Part shown: positions 17,048-24,950 of the stretch, one piece after another | How the letters are laid out: each line of letters opens with the position of its first letter | How positions within the stretch are numbered: the first letter of the stretch is position 1 | Assembly: GCA_020634155.1 (NCBI GenBank) | Contig: JACKCI010000001.1 | Coordinates: 2,046,001-2,110,000 of the forward strand | Origin: Anaerolineales bacterium | Lineage (GTDB): Bacteria > Chloroflexota > Anaerolineae > Aggregatilineales > J027 | Direction: 5' to 3' | Length of the DNA: 64,000 bases | Program-made: the position numbers and the translations under genes | The notes under the pieces: model-generated | Database searches by the model: none | What the model saw: the letters and a program-made list of their open reading frames with translations, nothing else | Told to the model about the DNA's origin: nothing

Positions 17048-17817
17048 CAGCTCATCACTTTCCGATTAATAATTTCGAGTGTCAACGACCGATAGGCGTG
17101 GGTAGCCGGATGGTTGGGGGCATAATCCAGCACCGATTGTTCAGCAGCTGGAGCCTCGGCCACCACATCGGCCATCGGGATGACCGTTTGGAACATCTTG
17201 GGGCCAAATACATCATGAAGCTCGTCTACCACTTCTTGGGAATGGGCATAGTCCGGTTGATACATGGTCGCAAAGACCCCACCCAAGAAGAGATTACGCT
17301 TCATTTTTTGCTGGATGCGTTGGCGGGTGTCTTCAATGGCCCTGACTCCCCGCATGGCTAAATACTGGCATTGAACTGGAATCAATAACTCATCAGCCGC
17401 TGCCATGCCATTGGCAGTCAAAACCCCCAGCGAAGGGGGTGTATCAATCAATATATAGTCAAAATCAATGGGGTTGCGGGTGAGTCCCGTATATAAGCGT
17501 AAAGCAGCATCAGGCCGTGACGCTAATTGAATTTCGGCATTCGCTAAGTCTAAACTCGCCGGAATCAGCACCAATCCATCTCGAACACGCCAAAGTAGAC
17601 GGCCAAAAGGGGCGTTGTCGTACATGAGGAGCGAGTAGGTGCTGCGGCGTACTGTGTAGGAATCAATCCCACAAGCAGCCGTTAACCCCCCTTGGGGGTC
17701 AAGGTCAATTAATAAGACGCGATAGCCAAATTCATTGAGCGCCCGCCCAATGTTCATCGCAGAGGTAGATTTTCCAATCCCCCCTTTTTGGTTGGCGATA
17801 ACCAGCGTGCGCGTCAC
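17047..17817 (-). CDS. ParA/MinD-type ATPase
   Basis: A 256-residue deviant Walker ATPase: NQKGGIGKST (residues 9-18, signature Lys11), LIDLDPQGGLT and the switch region LIDTPPSLG. ParA proteins bind DNA nonspecifically and drive chromosome or cargo segregation with a ParB-like partner. No ParB is next to it; the coupled partner is the four-helix membrane protein. Start GTG with GGAGG six bases upstream. The position right beside the rpmH-rnpA cluster, a typical origin neighbourhood, fits chromosome segregation, but an orphan ParA positioning another cargo is also possible. Confidence 0.88.
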   Translation of the reverse strand: MTRTLVIANQKGGIGKSTSAMNIGRALNEFGYRVLLIDLDPQGGLTAACGIDSYTVRRSTYSLLMYDNAPFGRLLWRVRDGLVLIPASLDLANAEIQLASRPDAALRLYTGLTRNPIDFDYILIDTPPSLGVLTANGMAAADELLIPVQCQYLAMRGVRAIEDTRQRIQQKMKRNLFLGGVFATMYQPDYAHSQEVVDELHDVFGPKMFQTVIPMADVVAEAPAAEQSVLDYAPNHPATHAYRSLTLEIINRKVMS

Positions 17818-17844
17818 CCAAAGCCTCCATAAACTAGAAGTTTT

Positions 17845-17850
17845 ATTATA
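17845..17850 (-). promoter_or_regulatory. Possible -10 element of the ParA promoter
   Basis: A perfect TATAAT on the minus strand lies 28 bases before the GTG start of ParA. No good -35 hexamer is at the right distance, so this is tentative. It is back to back with the rpmH promoter. Confidence 0.35.
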
Positions 17851-17877
17851 ACATCGTCTAACCTCTAGGGAAAACGG

Positions 17878-17906
17878 TTGACCGTCTAATTCGGCTGCGC
17901 TATACT
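17878..17906 (+). promoter_or_regulatory. Sigma-70-type promoter of the rpmH cluster
   Basis: TTGACC (17878-17883) and TATACT (17901-17906) with exactly 17 bases between them. Transcription would begin near 17913, about 60 bases before rpmH. It is one of the best promoter matches in the window, as expected for a ribosomal protein gene. Confidence 0.8.
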
Positions 17907-17916
17907 AAATTGCCTT

Positions 17917-17940
17917 AACGCCCTAGGCGTTTTTATTTTT
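17917..17940 (+). terminator. Terminator-like hairpin in the rpmH leader (possible attenuator)
   Basis: AACGCC pairs with GGCGTT around a 3-base CTA loop and is followed by TTTATTTTT. It begins only about four bases after the predicted transcription start of rpmH, so it is within the leader and not at the end of another gene. On the other strand it has no T tract. It could limit read-through into the cluster or protect the message's 5' end. Confidence 0.5.
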
Positions 17941-17972
17941 GTCATGCAAGATTTTGATGAGTGGTGAGTGTT

Positions 17973-18146
17973 ATGCCAAAACGTACATGGCAACCCAAAA
18001 TTCGCCGTCGCGCTCGTGTGCATGGATTCCGCAAGCGCATGACGACCCGCGACGGGCGTGAAGTTCTGAAGCGTCGTCGGCTCAAGGGCCGCCACACGCT
18101 GACCGTACATCGCAACCATGTGAAAAAGGTCAATTGGAAGTCCTAG
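17973..18146 (+). CDS. rpmH: 50S ribosomal protein L34
   Basis: 57 residues starting MPKRTWQPK, with the highly basic L34 pattern RRRARVHGFRKRM, then GREVLKRRRLKGRHTLTV. It is slightly longer at the C-terminus than typical L34 (44-47 residues). The ATG at 17973 is chosen because MPKRTWQP is the conserved family start; an upstream in-frame codon at 17961 is not. L34 is a structural protein of the large subunit. It is the first gene of the rpmH-rnpA-yidD-yidC-khpB cluster. Confidence 0.95.
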   Translation: MPKRTWQPKIRRRARVHGFRKRMTTRDGREVLKRRRLKGRHTLTVHRNHVKKVNWKS

Positions 18147-18149
18147 CCC

Positions 18150-18503
18150 TTGCAGCATTCATGGCGGCTGCGGCACCGTGATGACTTCGCGCGGCTACGG
18201 GTAGACGGGCGCACAGCCCAGAACCCTTACATCGTGCTGAGTTATTTGGTGAATGACCAAGCCAACAATCGGTATGGATTTGTGTGCAGCCGCCGCCTAG
18301 GTAAAGCTGTGGTTCGCAATAAAACGCGACGACGGCTCCGCGAGGTTATCCGCCATTACCATCCTTGGATTGCTTATAACGGTCAGCCGTGTGATCTGGT
18401 CTTGATTGCACGCGGCCCCATTTTAAAAGCAACATTCCACGAGCTAACAACTGCCATCGGTGAATTGTTGCAGCGAGAAGGATTATTAAGGGACAAGCCA
18501 TAG
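18150..18503 (+). CDS. rnpA: Ribonuclease P protein component
   Basis: 117 residues. Family features are the N-terminal helix-strand (LRHRDDFARLRVDGR), the central strand YGFVCSRRLGKAVVRNKTRRRLRE containing the conserved RNR-type basic motif, and LVLIARGPI. The protein binds the RNase P RNA and helps mature tRNA 5' ends. The start appears to be TTG at 18150, three bases after the rpmH stop. The next gene starts at the base after its stop. The RNase P RNA gene is not in this window. Confidence 0.93.
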   Translation: MQHSWRLRHRDDFARLRVDGRTAQNPYIVLSYLVNDQANNRYGFVCSRRLGKAVVRNKTRRRLREVIRHYHPWIAYNGQPCDLVLIARGPILKATFHELTTAIGELLQREGLLRDKP

Positions 18504-18731
18504 ATGAAACCAATCATGCTTGGCCTAATTCGCTTCTATCAGAAAGTTCTATCACCGATGTTTCCATCGGCTTGTCGGTATGACCCCACCTGTTCCCATT
18601 ATATGTATGAGGCTGTTCAAACACACGGCATCATTCGGGGAACATGGTTAGGGGTTAGTCGTATTGCCCGTTGTCATGGCTTAAGCCCCGGCGGCTACGA
18701 CCCCGTACCCAAAAGGAAAAGAAAGGCTTGA
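18504..18731 (+). CDS. yidD: Membrane protein insertion efficiency factor YidD
   Basis: 75 residues with the YidD signature: LIRFYQKVLSP, then CRYDPTCSHYMYEAV, then GGYDPVP. YidD is a small membrane-associated protein that aids YidC-dependent insertion. It occupies its standard place between rnpA and yidC and overlaps the next gene by four bases. Confidence 0.95.
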   Translation: MKPIMLGLIRFYQKVLSPMFPSACRYDPTCSHYMYEAVQTHGIIRGTWLGVSRIARCHGLSPGGYDPVPKRKRKA

Positions 18732-19909
18732 ACAAAAAACTCTCTCGGAATGGGCTATTCATTGCTGTTGCATTATTGGTTTTACTGTCCGCCTGTAGCC
18801 GACAACGGGATACATGGCCGGGTATTGCTGGCACAACCAATGGTGATACAGTTTTGATTTCTTATAAGCGGACGGTTATCAGCCTTAACGCGGAAAAAGA
18901 CCGCAACTGGACCTATCGCGGAGAAGATGATACCGATTTTTATGCCCCCGCCGTCATTGCGGATGGACGGGCCTATGTCGGTGATTACAAGGGCCGTATT
19001 CATGCTATCAACCTTGAAGATGGCAAACGGATTTGGATGTATGAAGCCGAGCGTCAGCAGTTTCTGTGGTTCACAGTGGGCGCTGTAGACCGTGTGATTG
19101 GCCCGATTGGTTTGGGTGGCGATATGCTGTTCTTTGGCACTGAGCATGGCGTATCAGCACTCAATATTGCTAACGATGAACCCGAATTGGCGTGGGAGTT
19201 TGGAACAGGCCATAGTGTCTGGGCGCAACCTGTTTATCTTAACAACCCTGAATTGGATTTCCCCCCCACACTTTTTGTGACTTCGCTCGATAAACACCTC
19301 TACGCGCTTAACCCTGAAAATGGCGAAGAACGCTGGTCGCTGGATATGGGCGGCGGGATGCCGGGGGGTATCACCCTTGATATTGAGCATCGTCGCTTAT
19401 ATGTTGGCACATTAGCAGGTGAGATCATTGCGGTGAGCTTTGATGGTCAAGAACTCGCTAATTACGAGACTGAGGGTTGGGTCTGGGGAAATCCTGTTTT
19501 ACATAATGGATACCTCTATTTCGGTGACCTTGACGGTATGCTCTATGAGCTAGAAGTCACTGAATCTGGCTTTGGTGAAGCCACCAAACGCAAGCTTTCT
19601 GAGGAGCCACTACGGGCTACCCCGCTAGTTGTTGAAGATGAAGCGGGTCAAGCCGTGTTGGTCATTGGCTCCGATGACCAACTGGTCTATGCCATTGATC
19701 TCAGCCAGCCCAATTGGATTTCTGACGATGATATTGATGTCCGTTGGAAACAGGAAGCCAACGCCGCCGCCGTTACTGAGTTGACCACTGTAGAACTCGA
19801 AGGCAAAGAATTGGTGATTGTAGGTACCGAAAACAAAGACCGCCTTGTACTGGCCTTAGACCTCAATAATGATGGCAAGCGCGAGTGGGCATACAAGTAT
19901 GAGAAATAG
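18728..19909 (+). CDS. PQQ-like beta-propeller lipoprotein
   Basis: About 393 residues. From a TTG at 18728 (overlapping the yidD stop) the protein opens NKKLSRNGLFIAVALLVLLSAC, a type II signal peptide with lipobox LSAC. Repeated beta-propeller blades follow: AYVGDYKGRIHAINLEDGKRIW-type units, LYALNPENGEERW, LYVGTLAGEIIAVS and LYFGDLDGMLYEL. This architecture resembles BamB and other PQQ-repeat scaffold proteins. It sits between yidD and yidC, where most bacteria have no extra gene, so a role in membrane or envelope protein assembly is a reasonable inference. The frame extends upstream to 18671 but that part overlaps yidD. Confidence 0.82.
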   Translation: MNKKLSRNGLFIAVALLVLLSACSRQRDTWPGIAGTTNGDTVLISYKRTVISLNAEKDRNWTYRGEDDTDFYAPAVIADGRAYVGDYKGRIHAINLEDGKRIWMYEAERQQFLWFTVGAVDRVIGPIGLGGDMLFFGTEHGVSALNIANDEPELAWEFGTGHSVWAQPVYLNNPELDFPPTLFVTSLDKHLYALNPENGEERWSLDMGGGMPGGITLDIEHRRLYVGTLAGEIIAVSFDGQELANYETEGWVWGNPVLHNGYLYFGDLDGMLYELEVTESGFGEATKRKLSEEPLRATPLVVEDEAGQAVLVIGSDDQLVYAIDLSQPNWISDDDIDVRWKQEANAAAVTELTTVELEGKELVIVGTENKDRLVLALDLNNDGKREWAYKYEK

Positions 19910-19918
19910 GGGCGACAC

Positions 19919-20974
19919 ATGGGCATAATAGTTGATTTACTCAGTACACTCCTGCTCATTCTCTATAGCCTGCTAGGGCAAAATGTAGTGCTGGCGATTG
20001 TAGCCTTTACGGTCATCGTCCGCCTCAGTTTGCTACCGTTGACCATCAAGCAACAACGCTCTATGAAGCGAATGCAAGAGCTTTCACCTAAGCTTAAGCA
20101 ACTGCAAACCAAGTACAAGGATGACCGCGAGACGTTGGTACAAGAGCAAATGAAGCTCTACAAGGAACATGGCGTCAATCCCTTCGCGGGCTGTTTACCC
20201 TTGCTGATTCAACTTCCGATTTTCTTCGGTTTATGGCGGGCTATTATTGCGACCTTGGCTTCTAGCCCCGGTCAATTGTTGGAACTCCAAAATCACATTA
20301 TGCTGCCGGGACTTGACCATCTTATACCCTTGCATAATACCTTCTTATGGCTTAACTTGGCCTTGCCCGACCCCTATTTTGTGTTGCCTGTGATTGTGGT
20401 CGTGACCACATACCTCCAACAACGCCTCATCATGCCAGTGCGTCCTAAGACCAATACACCCACGCAACCGCGCAAGCCCGGCCAACGGCCCGATGCCTCT
20501 GAACAAGCCGAGCAAATGACCCGTCAGATGACGACCATTATGCCCTTCTTCTTAGGGTTTTTGTCGTTGTCTTATTCATCGGGGTTGTCGATTTACTTCA
20601 TCGTCTCTAACCTGATTGGCATTATGCAATATGCGATGATGGGCAAGGCGGATTTCCGGCGCTTGATTGGCAAGGAATCGCCCAAAGCGGCAGCAGAAGC
20701 CGCAGCACGGCGCTCCGAGGCCGAAGCTGAGGATGGGATGCCTCTAGAAGCGGCAACGGCAACTGCTACTCCCTCAGCAAGCACGGGACGCTCCGAGCGC
20801 CAACTGAAGCCCGGCATGGTTATGACTACTCTCAAAAATGCACCACCTAGTAGTACAGCCAGCGGCAATACTTCGTCCAAACGTAGTGGCTCAACTTCGC
20901 GGAGTAGTGCAGCAGCACGGCGTAGCGCTACTGCTACCCGTACACGTTCTTCCACCAAAACGAAAAGACGTTAG
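19919..20974 (+). CDS. yidC: YidC/Oxa1-type membrane protein insertase
   Basis: 351 residues. The insertase core has the first helix LAIVAFTVIVRLSLLPLTIKQQ with its conserved Arg, the cytosolic hairpin QELSPKLKQLQTKYKDD, the motif VNPFAGCLPLLIQLPIFFGLW (in parts) and later helices LPVIVVVTTYLQQRL and IMPFFLGFLSL. It lacks the large periplasmic domain of Gram-negative YidC, matching the SpoIIIJ/Oxa1 type. The last 100 residues are a basic Ser/Thr/Arg/Lys-rich tail that probably binds ribosomes. It is followed 14 bases later by khpB. Confidence 0.95.
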   Translation: MGIIVDLLSTLLLILYSLLGQNVVLAIVAFTVIVRLSLLPLTIKQQRSMKRMQELSPKLKQLQTKYKDDRETLVQEQMKLYKEHGVNPFAGCLPLLIQLPIFFGLWRAIIATLASSPGQLLELQNHIMLPGLDHLIPLHNTFLWLNLALPDPYFVLPVIVVVTTYLQQRLIMPVRPKTNTPTQPRKPGQRPDASEQAEQMTRQMTTIMPFFLGFLSLSYSSGLSIYFIVSNLIGIMQYAMMGKADFRRLIGKESPKAAAEAAARRSEAEAEDGMPLEAATATATPSASTGRSERQLKPGMVMTTLKNAPPSSTASGNTSSKRSGSTSRSSAAARRSATATRTRSSTKTKRR

Positions 20975-20988
20975 GGAGACCCTAAATT

Positions 20989-21804
20989 ATGAGCGAGACA
21001 CGGTCTGTTGAAACCACCGCTCCCGATATTGAAACAGCTATCGAAGAGGGCTTAAAGCTCCTCGATGTCGAGCGGGGCAACGTTATTGTAGATATTATTG
21101 AAGAACCCACGCGGGGGTTGCTTGGCATTGGGGCGCGGTTGGCGCGGGTACGCCTAACCACCACCATTGCACCCCGCAGTGAACGCCCTGAGTTCAAGCC
21201 GTCGATTAGTGCCAAGCCAAGCCCACCGCCACCCCCTGCGCCCAAGCCTGTGGCAACTGCCAAACCAACTCCCAAGCCTGCTCCACCACCGCCGCCAACC
21301 ACCACCACTGTTACCAATGATGTTGACTTGCCGGAAGCGGTACGCCTTGGGGTGCAAACACTGCGTGAGTTGCTGCACCATATGGATATTCCCACCGAAG
21401 TCACTATCGAAAAATCCGCGCCAGAGAATGAACTCGAAGAGGACACTACGTGGATTTTGAATGTGCATGGTGATGAGCTAGGGTTGCTCATCGGGCATCG
21501 CGGCAAAACCCTAGCGGCTTTGCAGTATCTGACACGCCTTATCGCGGGGCGTGATTTGCAGCAACGCGCCGATTTTGTGGTCGATGTCGAGAACTATAAG
21601 GCCCGCCGCCAAGTATTGCTCAAGCGTTTGGCGCTGCGCTTGGCCGATGATGCCATCCGCCGTCGTCGTACTATCGAAATGGAACCCATGCCGCCGCATG
21701 AACGCCGCATTATTCACATGACATTGCGAAACCATGCCAAAGTCACAACCCAGAGTGTCGGCGAGGGTGATCGACGGCGTGTAACGATTGTTCCAAAACG
21801 CTAA
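20989..21804 (+). CDS. khpB: Jag/KhpB RNA-binding protein (Jag-N, KH, R3H)
   Basis: 271 residues. The Jag N-terminal domain (about 10-62) has IEEGLKLLDVERGNV and GLLGIGARLARV. A Pro/Ala-rich linker of about 40 residues follows, then a KH domain with GLLIGHRGKTLAALQYLTRL and an R3H domain with MEPMPPHERRIIHMTL. KhpB (Jag, EloR) binds RNA, often with KhpA, and affects cell elongation in Firmicutes. It is the usual neighbour of yidC. The transcript probably ends, or a new one begins, at the inverted repeat just downstream. Confidence 0.93.
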   Translation: MSETRSVETTAPDIETAIEEGLKLLDVERGNVIVDIIEEPTRGLLGIGARLARVRLTTTIAPRSERPEFKPSISAKPSPPPPPAPKPVATAKPTPKPAPPPPPTTTTVTNDVDLPEAVRLGVQTLRELLHHMDIPTEVTIEKSAPENELEEDTTWILNVHGDELGLLIGHRGKTLAALQYLTRLIAGRDLQQRADFVVDVENYKARRQVLLKRLALRLADDAIRRRRTIEMEPMPPHERRIIHMTLRNHAKVTTQSVGEGDRRRVTIVPKR

Positions 21805-21816
21805 CAAATATCCCCT

Positions 21817-21861
21817 GAAAACGCGCTTCCATTTGATTATGAGCGCGTTTTCGGGTATAAT
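21817..21861 (+). promoter_or_regulatory. gyrB promoter overlapping an 11-bp inverted repeat
   Basis: A perfect 11-bp inverted repeat (21817-21827 and 21842-21852, core CGCGCT/AGCGCG flanked by A and T runs) encloses a 14-base loop. A promoter is laid over it: TTGATT (21833-21838) starts in the loop, 17 bases of spacer include the right arm, and TATAAT is at 21856-21861. The repeat may terminate khpB transcripts, form a cruciform in supercoiled DNA or be an operator. Confidence 0.75.
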
Positions 21862-21922
21862 AGAACATATGATTTAACCTCAAGCACTAGCACTCCCCAG
21901 TTGGTTTTTAGGAGAAAATTCA

Positions 21923-23875
21923 GTGGCTAACGGAACCCACTACGATGAAAGCGCTATTGACCATCTTGAAGGCCTCGAACATGTTCGACGACGGCCCGGT
22001 ATGTACGTCGGTGGCACCGACCTACGCGCCCTGCACCATTTGGTGTATGAGGTTGTTGATAACTCTGTTGACGAGGCACTTGCCGACCGCGCCAATTTCA
22101 TTGAGGTGGTTCTGCACACTGATGGCTCGGTGAGTGTCAATGACAATGGGGCAGGTATTCCAGTTGGTATCCACGCTAAGGCCCAAATATCTACCCTTGA
22201 ATTGGTGATGACGAAAATCGGGGCAGGTGGTAAGTTTGACAACAAAGCCTATTCAGTATCCGGTGGTTTGCACGGGGTCGGTGTTTCCGCTGTAAACGCC
22301 CTATCCAGCAACCTACGGGCTGAGGTGCGGCGCGATGGCAAACTCTGGGTACAAGACTATGAACGCGGGCGACCCGTTGGGCAAGTCGCGCCTGTGCGGA
22401 ACTTGGAAGAAGGCGAAGTCACAGGAACTCGCATCCACTTTTTCCCCGACTCACAGATTTTTCCAGACATCACCTTTGACTACAATACGCTTGTCAAGCG
22501 GCTGCGCGAAATCGCTTTCTTGGTCAGCGGATTGACCATTACTGTGCGTGATGAGCGCGTTGAACCTCTTCCAGCAGAAATGACCTTCCATTTTGAGGGT
22601 GGCCTTAGCTCGTTTGTGCGCTATCTCAACCGCAACCGTAAGCCCTTGCATCCGATTGTGTATGTCCAGCGCGAAGTTCCCTTTAACGAGCATGACCCTG
22701 CCAAAGCCTTTAACATTGGAGTGGAGGTTGCGCTGCAATACACGGATGGCTCAACCATCACCGAACTGGCTTTTGCTAACACTATCAATACCCCCGATGG
22801 TGGTACCCATCTTACAGGGCTGCGGTCAGCCATTACCCGTACTATCAACAACTATGCCAAATCATCCGGCATGTTGAAAGAAAAGGAATCGGGCTTCTCT
22901 GGCAATGACACCCTCGAAGGTATCACTGCTATCGTCAGCGTGAAAGTGCCTGACCCTACCTTTGAAAGTCAGACCAAGGTCAAGTTACTCAATCCTGAAG
23001 TGCAAGGTGTGGTCTCATCCGTTTTAGGTGATGTCTTCGGGGAATTTTTGGAGACCAACTCCCGCGATGCGCGTCGCATCATTGACAAATGTATGCTCTC
23101 CAAACGCGCACGCGACGCCGCCGCCAAAGCCCGTGACCTAGTACGCAATAGTCGCGGTAACCTGCTCGAAAACACGACTCTTCCCGGTAAACTAGCAGAC
23201 TGCTCCAGCAACAACCCCGCCGAAACCGAAATCTACATTGTTGAGGGTGACTCGGCAGGTGGTTCAGCCAAGCAAGGCCGTGACCGCCATTTCCAAGCGG
23301 TGCTACCCCTACGTGGTAAGATTCTGAACACTGAGCGTGCCCGCCTTGATAAAATTTTGGACAACAACGAGGTGCGTTCCTTGATTGCCGCCCTTGGGGT
23401 GGGCATCGGCGATGACTTCAAACTGGAGAAGCTACGTTACCATAACGTCATCATCATGACCGACGCTGACGTAGACGGTTCGCATATCACCACCTTGCTG
23501 TTGACCTTCTTCTTCCGCTATATGCCAGACTTAATTCATGCGGGGCATCTCTATATTGCCCAACCACCGCTGTACCGCATTGAGACCCGCAAGCATGTGC
23601 AGTATGCCTATAGTGATGCTGACCGTGACCGCGTGTTAAGCAACCTCAATGGCGACAAATTCGGCATCCAACGCTATAAGGGGTTGGGTGAAATGAACCC
23701 TGACCAACTGTGGGAGACGACCATGAACCCTGAGAATCGGGTCTTGCTCCAAGTTACGGTTGAGGATGTCGCCAGTGCCGACCAGACCTTCGATATGCTA
23801 ATGGGGAGCAGTGTTCCCCCGCGCAAGCGCTTTATCCAAACCCACGCCAAGAGCGTCCGCAACCTCGACATCTAA
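21923..23875 (+). CDS. gyrB: DNA gyrase subunit B
   Basis: 650 residues, full length for the short form without the insert of enterobacterial GyrB. The GHKL ATPase part shows YEVVDNSVDEALA, VNDNGAGIP and GGLHGVGVSAVNALS. The transducer follows, then the TOPRIM domain with EGDSAGGSAKQGR, PLRGKILN and the metal-binding DADVDGSHI, and the tail QRYKGLGEMNPDQLW, which favours GyrB over ParE. With GyrA it introduces negative supercoils using ATP. The start is GTG with AGGAG eight bases upstream. It has its own promoter and a strong terminator. No gyrA is in the window. Confidence 0.96.
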   Translation: MANGTHYDESAIDHLEGLEHVRRRPGMYVGGTDLRALHHLVYEVVDNSVDEALADRANFIEVVLHTDGSVSVNDNGAGIPVGIHAKAQISTLELVMTKIGAGGKFDNKAYSVSGGLHGVGVSAVNALSSNLRAEVRRDGKLWVQDYERGRPVGQVAPVRNLEEGEVTGTRIHFFPDSQIFPDITFDYNTLVKRLREIAFLVSGLTITVRDERVEPLPAEMTFHFEGGLSSFVRYLNRNRKPLHPIVYVQREVPFNEHDPAKAFNIGVEVALQYTDGSTITELAFANTINTPDGGTHLTGLRSAITRTINNYAKSSGMLKEKESGFSGNDTLEGITAIVSVKVPDPTFESQTKVKLLNPEVQGVVSSVLGDVFGEFLETNSRDARRIIDKCMLSKRARDAAAKARDLVRNSRGNLLENTTLPGKLADCSSNNPAETEIYIVEGDSAGGSAKQGRDRHFQAVLPLRGKILNTERARLDKILDNNEVRSLIAALGVGIGDDFKLEKLRYHNVIIMTDADVDGSHITTLLLTFFFRYMPDLIHAGHLYIAQPPLYRIETRKHVQYAYSDADRDRVLSNLNGDKFGIQRYKGLGEMNPDQLWETTMNPENRVLLQVTVEDVASADQTFDMLMGSSVPPRKRFIQTHAKSVRNLDI

Positions 23876-23890
23876 ATACACTATCCACAC

Positions 23891-23932
23891 ATCAAAAGAC
23901 CCCCTCGCGTTAGTGTGAAGGGGTCTTTTGAT
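23891..23932. terminator. Bidirectional terminator between gyrB and the HtrA-like gene
   Basis: A perfect 13-bp stem: ATCAAAAGACCCC at 23891-23903 pairs with GGGGTCTTTTGAT at 23920-23932, with a 16-base loop. A-rich and T-rich outer parts give U tracts in both directions, fitting the convergent genes on each side. Confidence 0.85.
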
Positions 23933-23951
23933 TCATCAGTTGTTAGGATGC

Positions 23952-24854
23952 TTAGGCTCGCTCACCGATGGTGACATCAACCGTTTGCAAGGCACCCCCG
24001 CGCAGCAGTTGAACCGGAACCGTTGCCCCGACTCGCTCACCGACCAGTAGAGATAGTAGGTCATCCATGGTTGTGACAGCCACATCATCCAAGGCGATGA
24101 GAGTATCCCCAAGCAGTAGCCCACTATGGTCAGCGGGGCTATCGGGTTCAACAGCAACCACCAGCAAGCCTGTTTCTTGTTCAAGGTCGGCTTTCAAACT
24201 AGCAGGTAAAGCCACAGGTTGGGCGGTGATACCCAGATAGCCGCGTCGCATCTTACCATGCTTGAGCAGTGTTTCTACTACATAGCGCACGGTGGGGGTT
24301 GGGATGGCAACACTGGCACCCCGCATAATGGAGGTGTTCATGCCGAAGATTTGACCGGAGGCTCCCACCAACGCCCCCCCCGAAAAGCCGGGATACATCA
24401 CCACGTCGGTTTGAATATAGCGGTCAAGATTACCCGCAGGCCGCCGTCGCCGCCGTGACTTGTCTACGGTACTCACAGCACTGACAACGCCCAACGTGGC
24501 CTGAATATCCTTATGCGGGCGTCCAAGGGCTAAAACCAAATGCCCAACACGTACCGCCTCCAGTTCGGCCCACGTCGGGGCGGAGAGGGTACTATCCACT
24601 TTGAGGACGGCTACATCAGTGCTAGGGTCACGGCCTAATAGAGCAGCAGCGACACTGCTCCCATCAGCCAAACCGATTTGGATATTTTCATCACGTTCAA
24701 CGACATGGTGGCTGGTGACAATTACCCCCTCGGCTGACCACACAATACCCGTTGCGGGCAAGCGACGGCGGGCATCAACCTGCACCACGCCTGCGCTGAC
24801 TTGCTCAATGGTGGCGACCATTGAATTAGAAAGACTCTCGAATGTTTGACTCAT
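23952..24854 (-). CDS. HtrA/DegP-like serine protease with one PDZ domain
   Basis: 300 residues. The trypsin-like domain has an apparently intact triad: His50 in VTSHHVV, Asp80 in DPSTDVAVLKV and Ser158 in YPGFSGGALV. One PDZ domain (about 205-295) follows, with RGYLGITAQPV, SPADHSGLLLGDTLIALDD. There is no signal peptide or membrane anchor at the N-terminus, unlike most HtrA proteins, so it may act in the cytosol. A basic RRRRRP loop lies at about 134-139. AAGGAG stands nine bases before the ATG. Function is likely protein quality control. Confidence 0.88.
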   Translation of the reverse strand: MSQTFESLSNSMVATIEQVSAGVVQVDARRRLPATGIVWSAEGVIVTSHHVVERDENIQIGLADGSSVAAALLGRDPSTDVAVLKVDSTLSAPTWAELEAVRVGHLVLALGRPHKDIQATLGVVSAVSTVDKSRRRRRPAGNLDRYIQTDVVMYPGFSGGALVGASGQIFGMNTSIMRGASVAIPTPTVRYVVETLLKHGKMRRGYLGITAQPVALPASLKADLEQETGLLVVAVEPDSPADHSGLLLGDTLIALDDVAVTTMDDLLSLLVGERVGATVPVQLLRGGALQTVDVTIGERA

Positions 24855-24950
24855 GGCGATTTACTCCTTATAGCCTTAGTTATAGACTAAAGGGGTGTGG
24901 CTCTAAATCCGTCCTTTGGGGAGGGCCTACCTAGAAAAATGGGTAGGTGG

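Noticed and set aside
17944..17967. Seven-codon frame (MQDFDEW) in the rpmH leader
   Set aside because: No ribosome binding site before it, and it lies after the hairpin, so a control role has no support.
17818..23890. Replication origin next to rpmH or gyrB
   Set aside because: No dnaA gene and no cluster of DnaA boxes. A single near match (CTATCCACA at 23881) is not enough.
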